Made by a program: the position numbers and the translations under genes
The notes under the pieces: generated by a model
The model's input: only the letters and a program-made list of their open reading frames with translations
Databases searched by the model: none
Told to the model about the DNA's origin: nothing
NCBI GenBank assembly: GCA_030340625.1
Contig: JAOPHQ010002853.1
Coordinates: 160,001 to 224,000, forward strand
Source: Merluccius polli
Taxonomy: Eukaryota > Chordata > Actinopteri > Gadiformes > Merlucciidae
Length of the DNA stretch: 64,000 nt
Direction of reading: 5' to 3'
Shown: in pieces, positions 20,467 through 31,402 of the stretch
Layout of the letters: the number at the start of each line of letters is the position of its first letter
Position numbering within the stretch: position 1 is the first letter of the stretch

Positions 20467-20756
20467 TACTATTGCGCGCGCCCGCAATGATTTGACTACT
20501 CAATGCAGAGAATGTAGGTAGTAGTCAAATTGAAGAGGGGATGAATGATTTGAAATAGCGGTTAGCTTTACAAGCAGGTAAAACATAACGACGCTCTGAT
20601 GGCAACAGAGAAAATTCACTTGAATTCAAGTCCCTTTGTTTCACTCCGGTGATGTTAGAACAGATTTTAACAATACTGTTCAGGCTGTTTCTGTCTTTTA
20701 CTGACAGACTTGTGCTCTGATAACGAAGTGGTTTTGTGTGTTTTCAACATATTAAG

Positions 20757-20826
20757 TCATTGTCCCCATAACGTTTGGAGAACGTTTAACAATTATCTGC
20801 ATGGACTAATACGTTATGGGGACAAG
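20757..20826. repeat. Short inverted repeat around GTCCCCATAACGT
   Basis: ATTGTCCCCATAACGT and its near-complement ACGTTATGGGGACAA are separated by about 36 bp. Possibly the ends of a tiny MITE. No other evidence. Confidence 0.6.
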
Positions 20827-20996
20827 TCTCATAATAAAAGAGAAACACGTACCTCTTGTAGTACAATCCAATGACTGAAGACGTCCGTAATTGAATAGAA
20901 CCGCCAACCGGCTATGGGTCCGTCCGATATTATGGTCCCCCCGGAAACATTTCCATTGTCATTACTTGCAGTTCGTTTCCCTACACAACTCGTGTT

Positions 20997-21182
20997 GTGA
21001 ATATTTGCAACGCACGTGTTGTGAACTCAATGCAGGTGTTTTCTGAGTTTGCAGGTGTTTTTTTGAATTTGCAGGTGTTTTCTGAATATGCGTGTGTTTT
21101 GGAAGTTGCATCGCACGTGTTGTGTAATCGATGAAAGTGTTTTCTGAATTTGCAGGTGTTGTGGTGTTTGCATGTGTTGTGA
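20997..21182. repeat. Degenerate ~20-bp tandem repeat
   Basis: Repeated variants of TTTGCAGGTGTTTTCTGAA and CGCACGTGTTGTG follow each other for about 185 bp. Imperfect minisatellite. Confidence 0.75.
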
Positions 21183-23010
21183 CCCTTCTCGGCCACCGTA
21201 GAAAGGTATTGATCTGCAGAGTACAGATATGCCACTGTGAACATTCTGGGTAGCTCCTGCTCCTCAGGAATGCCCTTTGAACCTTGAACCTAAGGCTCTT
21301 TTAAAGGCTTACAGAAAAGCAACACAATGTGATACAAACATGGGGAAAACATTTTTGGAAAGCCCTTGACTTCTTCTATCATGGCCTTTGTGGCCTTTGC
21401 CAAACCATCAGGGGGCGCTACTGGGTAAGGTCAAAACCAGATTTCACCCAATTAACAATAGTAAAAATGAAATCTGACCAAATAAATGTGCTCCCCAGTC
21501 CCTAAAACATATAATACATTTGCGAAGTTCCTTGACACATTTTCACATAATAGGGAAAACTTTAACTAAACATTTTAGAACTACAAAAAACATGGCGGAA
21601 AAAAACATGGCGCCGGCCGCACATTTCAGTGTATTGCATTTTCCGAACGTTTGTAGTTTTTTAAATTCATTTTCCAGGTTAGGGTTAGCGTTTTGCCCGT
21701 TTTCAAGAGAGAAAGTATAACCTGATCATATTTTGTTCATATTATAGGGAGATTGATGTTGTAAAAATATAAATATAGGCTACATTCTATTTCAAGTGTT
21801 TTTAGACGTGTTTCCAGCTGCTTTGTTTGTCCATGAATTGGATGAACATGAATTGTTTTGAGTTCACATTGTGGGACATACATTGTGGTGTGGGACAATA
21901 ATAGTTGTTGTTGTTTTTTTAACAAACTTTATTGTCAACAATATTATGACATTACAACATAAACAATAGTAGGCCTACAGTAAGGACAGTACTTCCGGCT
22001 GATAGGTCCTCCCCAATGGGACAGGTGATCACAGCCATATATATATATAGTATATGTCTATGGTCACGGCGTCTTTCAGCCATAGCCCCCCAACCTGACG
22101 TCATTGAAACATGGTGCAGGAATCAGAGCTATAGAGTAAACATAGTTGTTTATAGAGTTGTTTACTCTATAGCTCTGATACAGGAGTAATAACTAACCAA
22201 TAGGACGGATGCCCACACACCACTGAATGTCAAACGTCTGACGGAGACGATCTCCGTCAGTGACTGACGCTAAAGTGCCCTTACCGACAGTCGCTATTTG
22301 ACGTTCTGGGAGTGAAACTGTGTTGTTCTGACTGAGTTTTCATAAAGATTATGCAATACATATTACACCCCAACTGTTTCTGTGGTGGGTTTTGAAAGCA
22401 CAAAAGAAAACCGTGACCCGCGTCTTTGAGGTTTACACCCGCGACTCTGTTTTCAAAACAGACCAATTTGGCGAGAAAGCCGTGAAGCTGGCAACCCTGC
22501 ATCACCGTCACCTTAATTATAATTTATGCATTTATAACCAGCAATTTATGTATCTTATAACCATGAAATGTCCTTGTTGGTTGTGCTTTCTTCAGGCGCC
22601 TCCACAGTGCCACGCGTGGATACTGTAGGTACAACACGCTATGTTACTTTGAAATGCGACGTAATCCAGTGTTCACGAAAACGTTCAACGTATGCTTTTG
22701 GCGACTGGGTTGGTTATTGTCATGACAACAGAGCCAGCAATAAAGTCAAAAGTTCAAGGTAAATCAACTCTTTCTACCAGTCAGACTCATCACAGATCGC
22801 AACACTCTATAGCCTTTAACGTTCACCCAAAGTAACAGATTAGTAACCTTAATCTAATAAATAAGTTGATATATAAATTAATTATTACATGCGTACATGA
22901 ATCACAGCACTCTATTAACTCTATTACTCTCCTTAAATTGACCGCTGCAGCCAGCAGCACACTTTGAAGGCGAGCTGTCTGTTTCCGGCTCTCGACTTCC
23001 TTGTTCAAAT
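21183..23010. other. Intergenic, two perfect hairpins, no gene
   Basis: No coding exon recognised. Two perfect hairpins are visible: 22122-22179 (20-bp arms ATCAGAGCTATAGAGTAAAC, 18-bp loop) and 22238-22260 (10-bp arms CTGACGGAGA, 3-bp loop). Otherwise mixed repetitive sequence, including a TA run near 22018-22032. Confidence 0.6.
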
Positions 23011-23168
23011 TTCATTGTACAACTTGGATAATGGAACAAGCTGACGCTTTGGCGCGCTGAATTGCATTGCACGTTTCGGACAATGAAATTAGGCAATACC
23101 CCCTAAACTGGCCTTTTTCATTATACAACGCGAACAACTGTACATGAATTATACTTCGTACACGGACC
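23011..23168 (-). repeat. 158-bp dispersed repeat, copy 2
   Basis: Reverse complement of 18347-18504 with about four mismatches. It ends 10 bp before the LTR element at 23179. Confidence 0.85.
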
Positions 23169-23178
23169 GCTTTGATAT

Positions 23179-23431
23179 TGTGGCGACGACAAGGAAGGAG
23201 TGAGACAGGAGCCCAGGTTTAGGTTACGCAACTCCCGTGCCCCATAGGCCTACACCGCACGACCCCGGAAGTTGCCTTTATTTAGACACACAAACACACA
23301 GACAGAAACACGGCACACCTGACAAACACAACTAGGACCCTCACTCACGGTCCAACCCCTACCCGAGATTCACCATAGGGTCCAACCCCTTGCGCAGGAC
23401 CCCCATAGGGGGCATGGCCGTGATCGCCACA
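23179..23431 (-). repeat. 3' LTR of the short LTR element
   Basis: 253 bp, TGTGGCGACG to ATCGCCACA. It includes tandem GGTCCAACCCCT-type units. The other LTR has an expanded version of that block (about 25571-25640). Confidence 0.9.
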
Positions 23432-23449
23432 CAGCTCCCCCCTGAGGGG

Positions 23450-23889
23450 TCAGTCGTCCCCGACGACCCCCTCACCCGACACATAGTCCCTCAAATGTTC
23501 GTCGAGCCGGCGGCGCCGGCTAGGCCGCTGGGGCGAAGTCCAGGCCTGGAACCCTCCTCTCCGTCCTCTTCCTGCTCGCAGTAGTCCGCCCGTCGGACGT
23601 GAGGTCGGGAGGCACCGGTCGTCTGCAGGCTGGTTTGGGTCGGAACGCTCTCGTTCCGCCCGCTCCGTCTCGTCCATTGCAGCACCGGGGTTCGTGGCCT
23701 GGAGGTCCCGCAGGCTGCCGGGCCAGGTCCAGAGAGGACTTGCACCGCCGTTCCCTCCAACGCTAGGGCAAGCTGGGTGGCTGTGCACCAGTCGCGCCCG
23801 TCGCGACCGGTGACATGCCAGGAGCTGAAACGCCGGGCCATTCCTCCGTCTCCTCCTCTCTCGGCCGCGCCGCCATAGGCAATCCCCAC
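23450..23889 (-). pseudogene. Gag remnant inside the short LTR element
   Basis: The minus-strand translation includes DWCTATQLALALEGTAVQVL, which resembles the capsid start of Ty3/Gypsy Gag proteins. The rest is arginine- and proline-rich and not alignable by eye. No protease, RT or integrase follows, so this is a truncated internal region. Confidence 0.5.
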
Positions 23890-23923
23890 TCCGGGACAGT
23901 CCGCTTCTCCATGGTCCGTTCTG

Positions 23924-23941
23924 ATCCCATTTCTGACACCA
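23924..23941 (-). other. tRNA-Leu-like primer-binding site
   Basis: The minus strand reads TGGTGTCAGAAATGGGAT one base from the LTR, close to the complement of vertebrate tRNA-Leu 3' ends (TGGTGTCAGGAGTGGGAT). It fixes the orientation of the element. Confidence 0.75.
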
Positions 23942-24041
23942 ATGTGGCGACGACAAGGAAGGAGTGAGACAGGAGCCCAGGTTTAGGTTACGCAACTCCC
24001 GTGCCCCATACACCGCACGACCCCGGGAGTTGCCTTTATTA

Positions 24042-25467
24042 ATATACTCGCCGTTCCCAAGCTGTCGCGCGACGTTGTGACGTCAAAATGACGTAGATCT
24101 CGCGGCGCGACAGGATTTTGGCCCGTTCGCGCCGTGTCGCGCACCTCTCTTTTTTTTCAGCGGCGCGCGACAAAGCGGAAACAAACACGGACGAGTTCGA
24201 AGGCACATTTTAATGCGCCTTATTGCTAAGGCTTCTTTCTTTATATGTTCTGTTTTATTGTGTGGTGTAGGCCTATATTCTTTCGCTAATAAACCGTGGT
24301 TTTACGTAAGTGCTGTCTACTGTTGTTGTGGTCAAAGACGAGTGGAATTACGTGGCTGAAAAACTATCTCAAAGCGGCAGTAAGTTATAAAATACAATTA
24401 GGCCTATATAAAATAATCATTAAGTTATAAAATAAAAGTATATAAGATAATCACTACGTTATTAAGATGGATGCTTACAAACACTTCATATGAGAACTGC
24501 TGCCATACAGTACTGTTGATGGCTGACCAGGTGTGGCAGTGATGTAGAATAATAGCAATGTAAAGTAATGGACATAATGCTGTATAGTGACAGACATCCC
24601 GGTGAACTATTCTAATGAAGACCAGTGTTGCCAGATGAGACTGACAGTTTCCAGCCCAATCACATCTTAGAACCCGCCCAATCCAATAAAAACCAGCCCA
24701 AACCACAAAGTTGCCTGACACCCGTGTAAACCCGTAAAATCATAACACATGCAATAGAAAACACTCGTAAGTATCAAGAGCTTCATATCTGCATTAAATA
24801 ACCACACATAAATGATAGATAAATAGGTTTTTGCAAATTGCAAAAACCTGCAAAAATTGTAAAAAGGTGCACTTTTAAATATCATTATTTACATCACAAA
24901 TGACCCATATGAGGACTACTTGCAAAACAATGTAAAACAAACAAAAATGCACAGAGTGCCTCTCCCTGCCTCTCTTTTTCTCCTCTCTCCCTCCCTGCCT
25001 CTCTTTTTCTCCTCTCTCCCTCCCTCCCCCTCTTTTTCTCCTCTCTCCCTCCCTCCCCCTCTTTTCCTCCTTGCTGCTTAGCAGCAAGTGTGGCGGCTTT
25101 GCTGAACTGACGTCACGGTTAAGTTGCCAAATGAAATGATACCGATTGAAAAAAAAAAAGATGCCGATTGAATAACCTACAACTCGCATTATTTATTATT
25201 ATTTTATTTATTTATTTATTAAAGCTATTTATTTATGTATTAAAGCTGCAACACTGATGAAGACACAGGGGTGCCAGTATTAGCATATCTCTTCTTCTAC
25301 TGCGTAGAAATAGCAGAGTTGGTCGCCTTTCCTCAGTGGCGCCACCTCTGTTCAGGAGAAGACTGCAACTACTGTCGCGGCCACCAGCGCGAGTATAAAT
25401 AGTTACCGTCCTCCCGTGACGTCACATTGTCGCGCGACAGCTTGGGAGCGGCGAGTATACCGCGGCA
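24042..25467. mobile_element. PIF/Harbinger-like nonautonomous element, copy 1
   Basis: Long terminal inverted repeats (ATACTCGCCGTTCCCAAGCT, continuing TGTCGCGCGAC...GTGACGTCA) and a 3-bp target duplication TTA (24039-24041, 25468-25470) place this in PIF/Harbinger. There is no transposase. A short stretch near 24327-24385 reads KDEWNYVAEKLSQSGS, resembling the Myb/MADF-type accessory protein of Harbinger elements, and ends at a possible GTAAGT donor. The left end lacks about six terminal bases seen in the copy at 47679-48705, which is in inverted orientation. Confidence 0.85.
24960..25072. repeat. CT-rich minisatellite
   Basis: Three to four units of about 35 bp built from CCTCTCTCCCTCCC and TCTTTTTCTCC, inside the Harbinger MITE. 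Confidence 0.9.
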
Positions 25468-25670
25468 TTAGACACACATACACACAGACAGAAACACGGC
25501 ACACCTGACAAACACAACTAGGACCCTCACTCACGGTCCAACCCCTACCCGAGATTCACCATAGGGTCCAACCCCTTGCGCAGGTAACCCCTTGCGCAGG
25601 TAACCCCCGTAGGGTCCAACCCCTTGCGCAGGACCCCCATAGGGGGCATGGACGTGATCGCCACAGTATA

Positions 25671-26440
25671 TGATACAACGGATGCATGAAGTAAGTAAAT
25701 AAGACTACAATTGTTTATCCAAAATAAAGCGATTGTGAGTGATGGCGACTGTCTGAAGAGATCTCCCAGGGCTGCCAGGCATGAGCAAGGTGTTTATACA
25801 GTTGCCTAGCAACCCAGCGCTTCGCCATTCCACTATGATGTAAAAGCTTCATATGGATATCACCTTTAGATTAATTTTTTTTAATGGTCTGACCAATAAT
25901 TCAATTATTGGTTATTTAATCATTTTATTTATTTATTTTATTCACAGAAAAATGTTGCCATTAAAACATGACTTTGTTTTTCTCAATAAGATGCCATAAT
26001 AATATAGGCCTAATTATTAATAGGCTACTACTAATACTAACAACAATAATAACACCCTAAGAAGCCCAACTAGACACCGTAACACACATATACATTCTCT
26101 AGTCGACCTAGGCTTTTGATCAAAGCTTTTGATGTAATTCCGAGTCACATAGGAGTCATCAGTTTTACACACTGCAGAACCTGAGAGCAAAGTCAGCGGC
26201 TGCCGTTGCAAGATGAACGCAGCTGAAGCCTCAATCTACTACGCAGCCTCCCTCTCTCCGGGCGTATGGTCTGTCCATGGCTGCTTGAGATGTGTGCATA
26301 GCTCAGAAGCCACAATTCGTAGCATTTAGCGTCAGTTGAACAATATGCTGACCGATTGCTGGCAGATTTAGGGTTTGAACGGAATGCGAAATCGACGGGT
26401 TGTTTTGTAGCCTCGTGTCCAGAGTCGAGAGTGTGTGAGC
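25671..26440 (+). other. gabrg1 upstream region / 5' UTR
   Basis: No open frame of note. The part from about 26190 is less AT-rich and lies directly upstream of the gabrg1 start codon, so it should contain the promoter and 5' UTR. I see no TATA box at a convincing position. Confidence 0.45.
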
Positions 26441-26541
26441 ATGAAACAGGTACTTGGCGTGATTCTAGCTAAGGCTATGCAGCAATATGGCAAAGGCAAA
26501 GCGATGACTCCCTGGCTCGTGGTTGGTCTCATCGGACTGTG
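26441..26541 (+). CDS. gabrg1: gabrg1 exon 1 (signal peptide)
   Basis: Too short to stand out as an open frame. ATG at 26441, 33 codons plus two bases, then donor GTGAGT at 26542. The peptide MKQVLGVILAKAM...MTPWLVVGLIGL has a basic stretch followed by a hydrophobic core. The split codon TG|C joins exactly in frame to exon 2, which supports the call. Confidence 0.8.
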
Positions 26542-29500
26542 GTGAGTACAAACCGACCCGTGGATGTTGCACAACATCTCACCACATTTCGGTGGTTCTG
26601 AACGGAGTCAAGAAGTCCAGCCGTTAGTGATGACGATGGAAACATGATGCAAATGTTTGCATACGGTTGTGTTCAACAAAATTATACATTGGTCAGCAAT
26701 TCCTATCGATAATAGAGTAACGTAATACTGTTGTTTAAGACATCATTTGGTGGTTACATTTTGAGAGACAGCTAATTTTTCTCTGTCGGCTAAATGAAAT
26801 AGGCGCGCGTGTGACCTGCATTCCAGTGGACAATGTCACTAAATACAGAAGGTCACATTGAGCATCACCTGAATTAAAATACAGCTAGGGAGGGTATTTC
26901 TTTTGTAGGATTCGTCTTGCTTGCATCCAGTCATATACTTAAGGACTGTTAGAATAGGTAAGACTATCTTAAAAGGACATGTCAGACTTGACTTTGACAG
27001 GCATCGCATGAGATACATTAATGTTAGAAACTAGATGAAACTCATCTCTAAATTGTCTTTCCCATCGTCCGCTTTCGTCCATTTTTAGCCATCATTTATC
27101 AGCCATTACAAGAACATTTTCATAATGGCTTCGACAGACATTGTGGCTGTTTTCATTATTTCTCCTGTTATCTCTCCTTCCCCATGTAGCCATCTTGAAG
27201 GCCATTCTAACCAAAAGGTTCTGATGACACCCCAATGAACCGTCACAGTCGTTGCAGTTGTTACATCAACCAAGCGATAGACTGCAGAAATCTTTTTACA
27301 TTTTTCAGCTATGACATATTCACAATAACTGAACCTATTCAAACCCACTGTGCTCCATGTGACAGAGTAGAGGAGGGAGGCTATGAACTCTCAACAAACA
27401 AGTCTTGAGTCACTTGCGGAAGATATTTGACTCACTCATTTCTCTTGTAGGGAATATGTTTGAGGGTTTAAGTCTGTTTCATTTAACTGAACTTGCTCAG
27501 ATCATTCCCTGATCAGCAAGTGGGCGTTTGCATCACATAAAACTGCATTAATCCAAATGTTCATTTCCCCCTTGAACAAGATATGATATTGCAGCACTTT
27601 CATATGAGTGAGATACACCTGAAAGTGAAAAGAGACGATTAGGAATAGGGCTGAATTTAAAATATGAATATATGCTTAATATGCAGTGAAGGTCATTCTC
27701 CCCTTTTTAACAGAGACACAGTAAGTAGGATTGTATACAACAGCAGTATGGCTGTCCTGTTGGCTCATGATCGCAGGTGTTCTCAATTGCCAATCAACGA
27801 GCAGCCGCTGGATAATACAGATTGTGGATGACTCCTCCCTGTTTGCTGTCCATGGTGCTGAATCCCTCCTCCTCTTCCTCCTTTCTCCACAACATGTGAT
27901 ATAACATGTTTGCATTGTATGTGTATTTCTTTCCAACTTTCTTTCACCCCAGCACTGCGTTTGGACCCAGCAAACAAGATGAGGAGGACTATGAGGATGT
28001 CCCGATAAATAAAACGTGGGTGCTGTCACCAAAGGTCTATGAGAGCGATGTCACCTTGATATTAAACAAACTTCTTCTGGGCTATGACAACAAATTGCGA
28101 CCTGATATTGGAGGTGAGGACAGAATATCTCAGAAACTGTCATACAAGGTGTATGATTTATTACCTTCAGGTGTCCTTGTTTGGTTAAACAAATTATCTT
28201 GACAGTGTACAAATGGTTGTATCATATACAATTTGTAGACTTTTGTTAGGTTTGGTAGTTTGTTGTACTTAACGAATTGCAATATCTTAATATAATACCA
28301 ATATTCTGATATAACACTAGTTATCATCTGGGATGTTGATGTTTTTGGTTTAATAAAAGTGCCTTTTACAACATGCAAAAGAGAACAATTCACTTTGAAT
28401 GCCTTTACTTGCTTGCTCTGCATATCTACACTTAATGAGATGTTGATATGTATATTCACACTCTTAATATTAAGCTGATAGTTCAATATAATGCATTATT
28501 ACATTTTGAAATTCTTGATATTGTGTAGCTCCAGTACCACATGAACATACATGTCTAGGTGTCATTTGTTTATGCCATATCCTTCTCTAAAATAATATTA
28601 GTTTGAATTGCTGTATCCAGTGCCCTGGGATGTTACAAGACCAAATAACTAATCCAACATAAGAGTAGCTCCATGTACATTAACATTTCTATTATTATCT
28701 TATTTAGTAATCTCTGTCACATGTAAAACTAGTCTGGTACTGTTCAATTTCTGACTGCTTATGGCTGACAAGTTCACATAATGTATAGCAACTATTACAG
28801 CACGTCGGTCTGGAGGAAGTGTGCGCGCTAGTGGAGAGTATTATTGATTGCTCCATCGTTAGCCTGGTCCTATTATTAGAAAGCACGACTCTCTGGGCTC
28901 TGGTGTAGTGCTTTAAGTACAAACATTGAAAAGAGCAAGGAACATTAGAAGTTAATGTTAGGCTGTAGTGCCATTATTATATTATTTTTCAAGCATAAAT
29001 GTGAATCATCTTAATAATAGTATGTGTGTGTGTTGTGTGTAAAAATATCAAATTGCTGATAAAACCACTCATTTAACAATGCTTAGATTAATTAAAAGAG
29101 AGCTTTATGTTTGTTTTGTGTGTGCGTGTTTCAGTGCGACCGACAGTCATCGAGACGGCCGTGTACGTCAACAGCATTGGACCGGTCGACCCCATCAACA
29201 TGGTAAGCAAGACTTGTGTGTCTTATATTGCTCAAAGTGAACAATCAGTGGGTGCAAACAAAGATTCCTCTTGTATTGATGTGCATCGTCTGCATCACTT
29301 GCAGGAATACACCATCGACATCTTCTTTGCCCAGACTTGGTACGACAGCCGCCTCAAGTTCAACAGCTCCATGAAGCTACTTATGTTGAACAGCAACATG
29401 GTGGGCAAAATCTGGATCCCAGACACTTTCTTCCGAAACTCAAGGAAATCTGACGCCCACTGGATCACAACTCCAAACCGTCTTCTAAGACTATGGAGCA

Positions 29501-29672
29501 ATGGAAGAGTGATGTATACGTTGAGGTAGAAGAAGTAGAGCAGGGGAAATGTGTGCACATCATCCTTTCCAGAGCCATTTTTGTGTTTTTTTAATGACAA
29601 TGTCGCTGTTGTTGTTTGTGCAGCTGTATACATACTTAAACACTGTCAAAGCGTATTTTTCTCTTTGTTGTA

Positions 29673-29743
<71 letters not shown>

Positions 29744-31369
29744 AGTGTGCTGTATGCATTCCTGGATTAGCATTCCCACTAAACCACTTTAATGTTACTA
29801 CTGCTACTGTTTCTTCTACAGCTATATTTTCCTTCATGACCTAGTCATGGCCACCATTTAAGGACAATACAAATGGAAAATAATGAGTTAAAGGGTAGCA
29901 TCACCTGTCCATGTATGTGTATAATATTACTTATAGAGATGGTAAAGTTAGGTCAAGGAAGCATTTGTTAGGTTTTGCCATTATGCTAAATAGTTAGATA
30001 TATAGAGAGTTTGTTCTAAAGAGGTAAAGGGAAAATGGTATGTGTTATGTATGCAGCTGGATGGGGACACAGGTGGATTGGCTCGCAACAGCACTGATGT
30101 TGATCTCGAAGAATATCCTATACACTCCAGTGACTAAGGATTGATATTGAGACATGCTTTCTTTTTCTCATAATTTCTGTTTTTGTCAGGTTGACTATTA
30201 ATGCGGAGTGCTACCTTAAGCTGCATAACTTTCCAATGGATGAACACTCCTGCCCCCTGGAGTTCTCCAGCTGTAGGTGTTTTATGCGCTTTCCCCCTCC
30301 CATGTTTTAATCCATCATCTCAACTTCAGCTTCAAGTAGCTTGCCCACTTGCAAGGGGCCACTGTGTGTGTGGACAAGTGTTTACAGCTACAGCCCTCCC
30401 CAAACACACACACAAACACACACCCTCGCTCATTACCATCTTCTAGAGGCTGTGAAAGTGACCTGTTATGAGCCTCACTGGTAAAGAAAGGTGGTCACTG
30501 GCTTCATATTCTCTGCCTGACTGCAGAATGACTCACCCTTTTACCAGTTCTGATTCATTTGTGCTGTCTGTAAGTAATCATTTGTCTACATTGTGCTCTA
30601 GCTTTCCATGTCTTGCCATGTGCTGTCACTTTCCACATGTGGAAAGTCCATGTGGAAAGTACAAGACCATCCCATGGCATTGTGGATAGAGATCTACTGC
30701 ATCTGGAATGCCTTTTTTTCTTTTGCTTCAAAGAGGTGCCATGTACTCCTACCAGTGTGCCGATACATCTGCAGTTGTATTGCTGTCTTTTGGATGGAAT
30801 ACAGATCGCGAGTTTGACAAATAATCTAGTCTTTGGTGTGCCTTTCTTTGTATATGTTTACGCTGACATTTCTAGATGGCTATCCTAAGAATGAGATCAT
30901 GTACCGCTGGCAGAGGAGCTCAGTGGAGGTAGCCGACCAGCGTTACTGGAGACTCTACCAGTTCGCCTTCGTAGGGTTGAGGAACACTACTGATGTTGCA
31001 CACACTCAGTCAGGTGAGACCATGACCTTGGTTGGTGTGTGTGTATGCATGCCTGCAAGCATGCGTGTGTGGACATTAGAATGTGTTATGACCAATGGTA
31101 TGAATTATTATTATGTTTGTAGGGGAATATGTCATCATGACCATCTTTTTTGACCTGAGTCGGAGGATGGGATACTTCACCATCCAGACGTACATACCCT
31201 GCAGTATGATTGTTGTTTTGTCTTGGGTCTCCTTCTGGATCAACAAAGATGCAGTACCAGCCCGCACATCTCTGGGTTTGTACCTTTCTATAATTTCTCA
31301 AATAGAACTGAACTCAAAGCTGAAGTCAGTCTCTATAATGAATAATACTACTACTACTACTACTACTAC

Positions 31370-31402
<33 letters not shown>

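Larger units (their letters stand above)
23179..25665 (-). mobile_element. Short (TRIM-like) LTR retrotransposon, 5' LTR split by Harbinger MITE
   Basis: Two LTRs with TGTGGCGA...TCGCCACA termini flank only about 511 bp of internal sequence. A tRNA-Leu-like primer site at 23924-23941 and a purine-rich stretch next to the left LTR show that it reads on the minus strand. The internal region has a Gypsy gag-like remnant but no pol, so it depended on other elements for movement. The right (5') LTR is interrupted by a Harbinger MITE at 24042-25467. A clean target-site duplication of the LTR element is not visible (GATAT / GTATA). Confidence 0.88.
23943..25665 (-). repeat. 5' LTR of the short LTR element, interrupted
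   Basis: LTR halves 23943-24041 and 25468-25665 surround the Harbinger MITE. Rejoined they align to the 3' LTR, except for extra copies of a TAACCCCTTGCGCAGG unit. Confidence 0.88.

Noticed and set aside
23450..24013. 187-codon minus-strand frame as a host gene
   Set aside because: It lies inside an LTR element, crosses into its LTR, and is arginine/proline-rich because of GC-rich composition.
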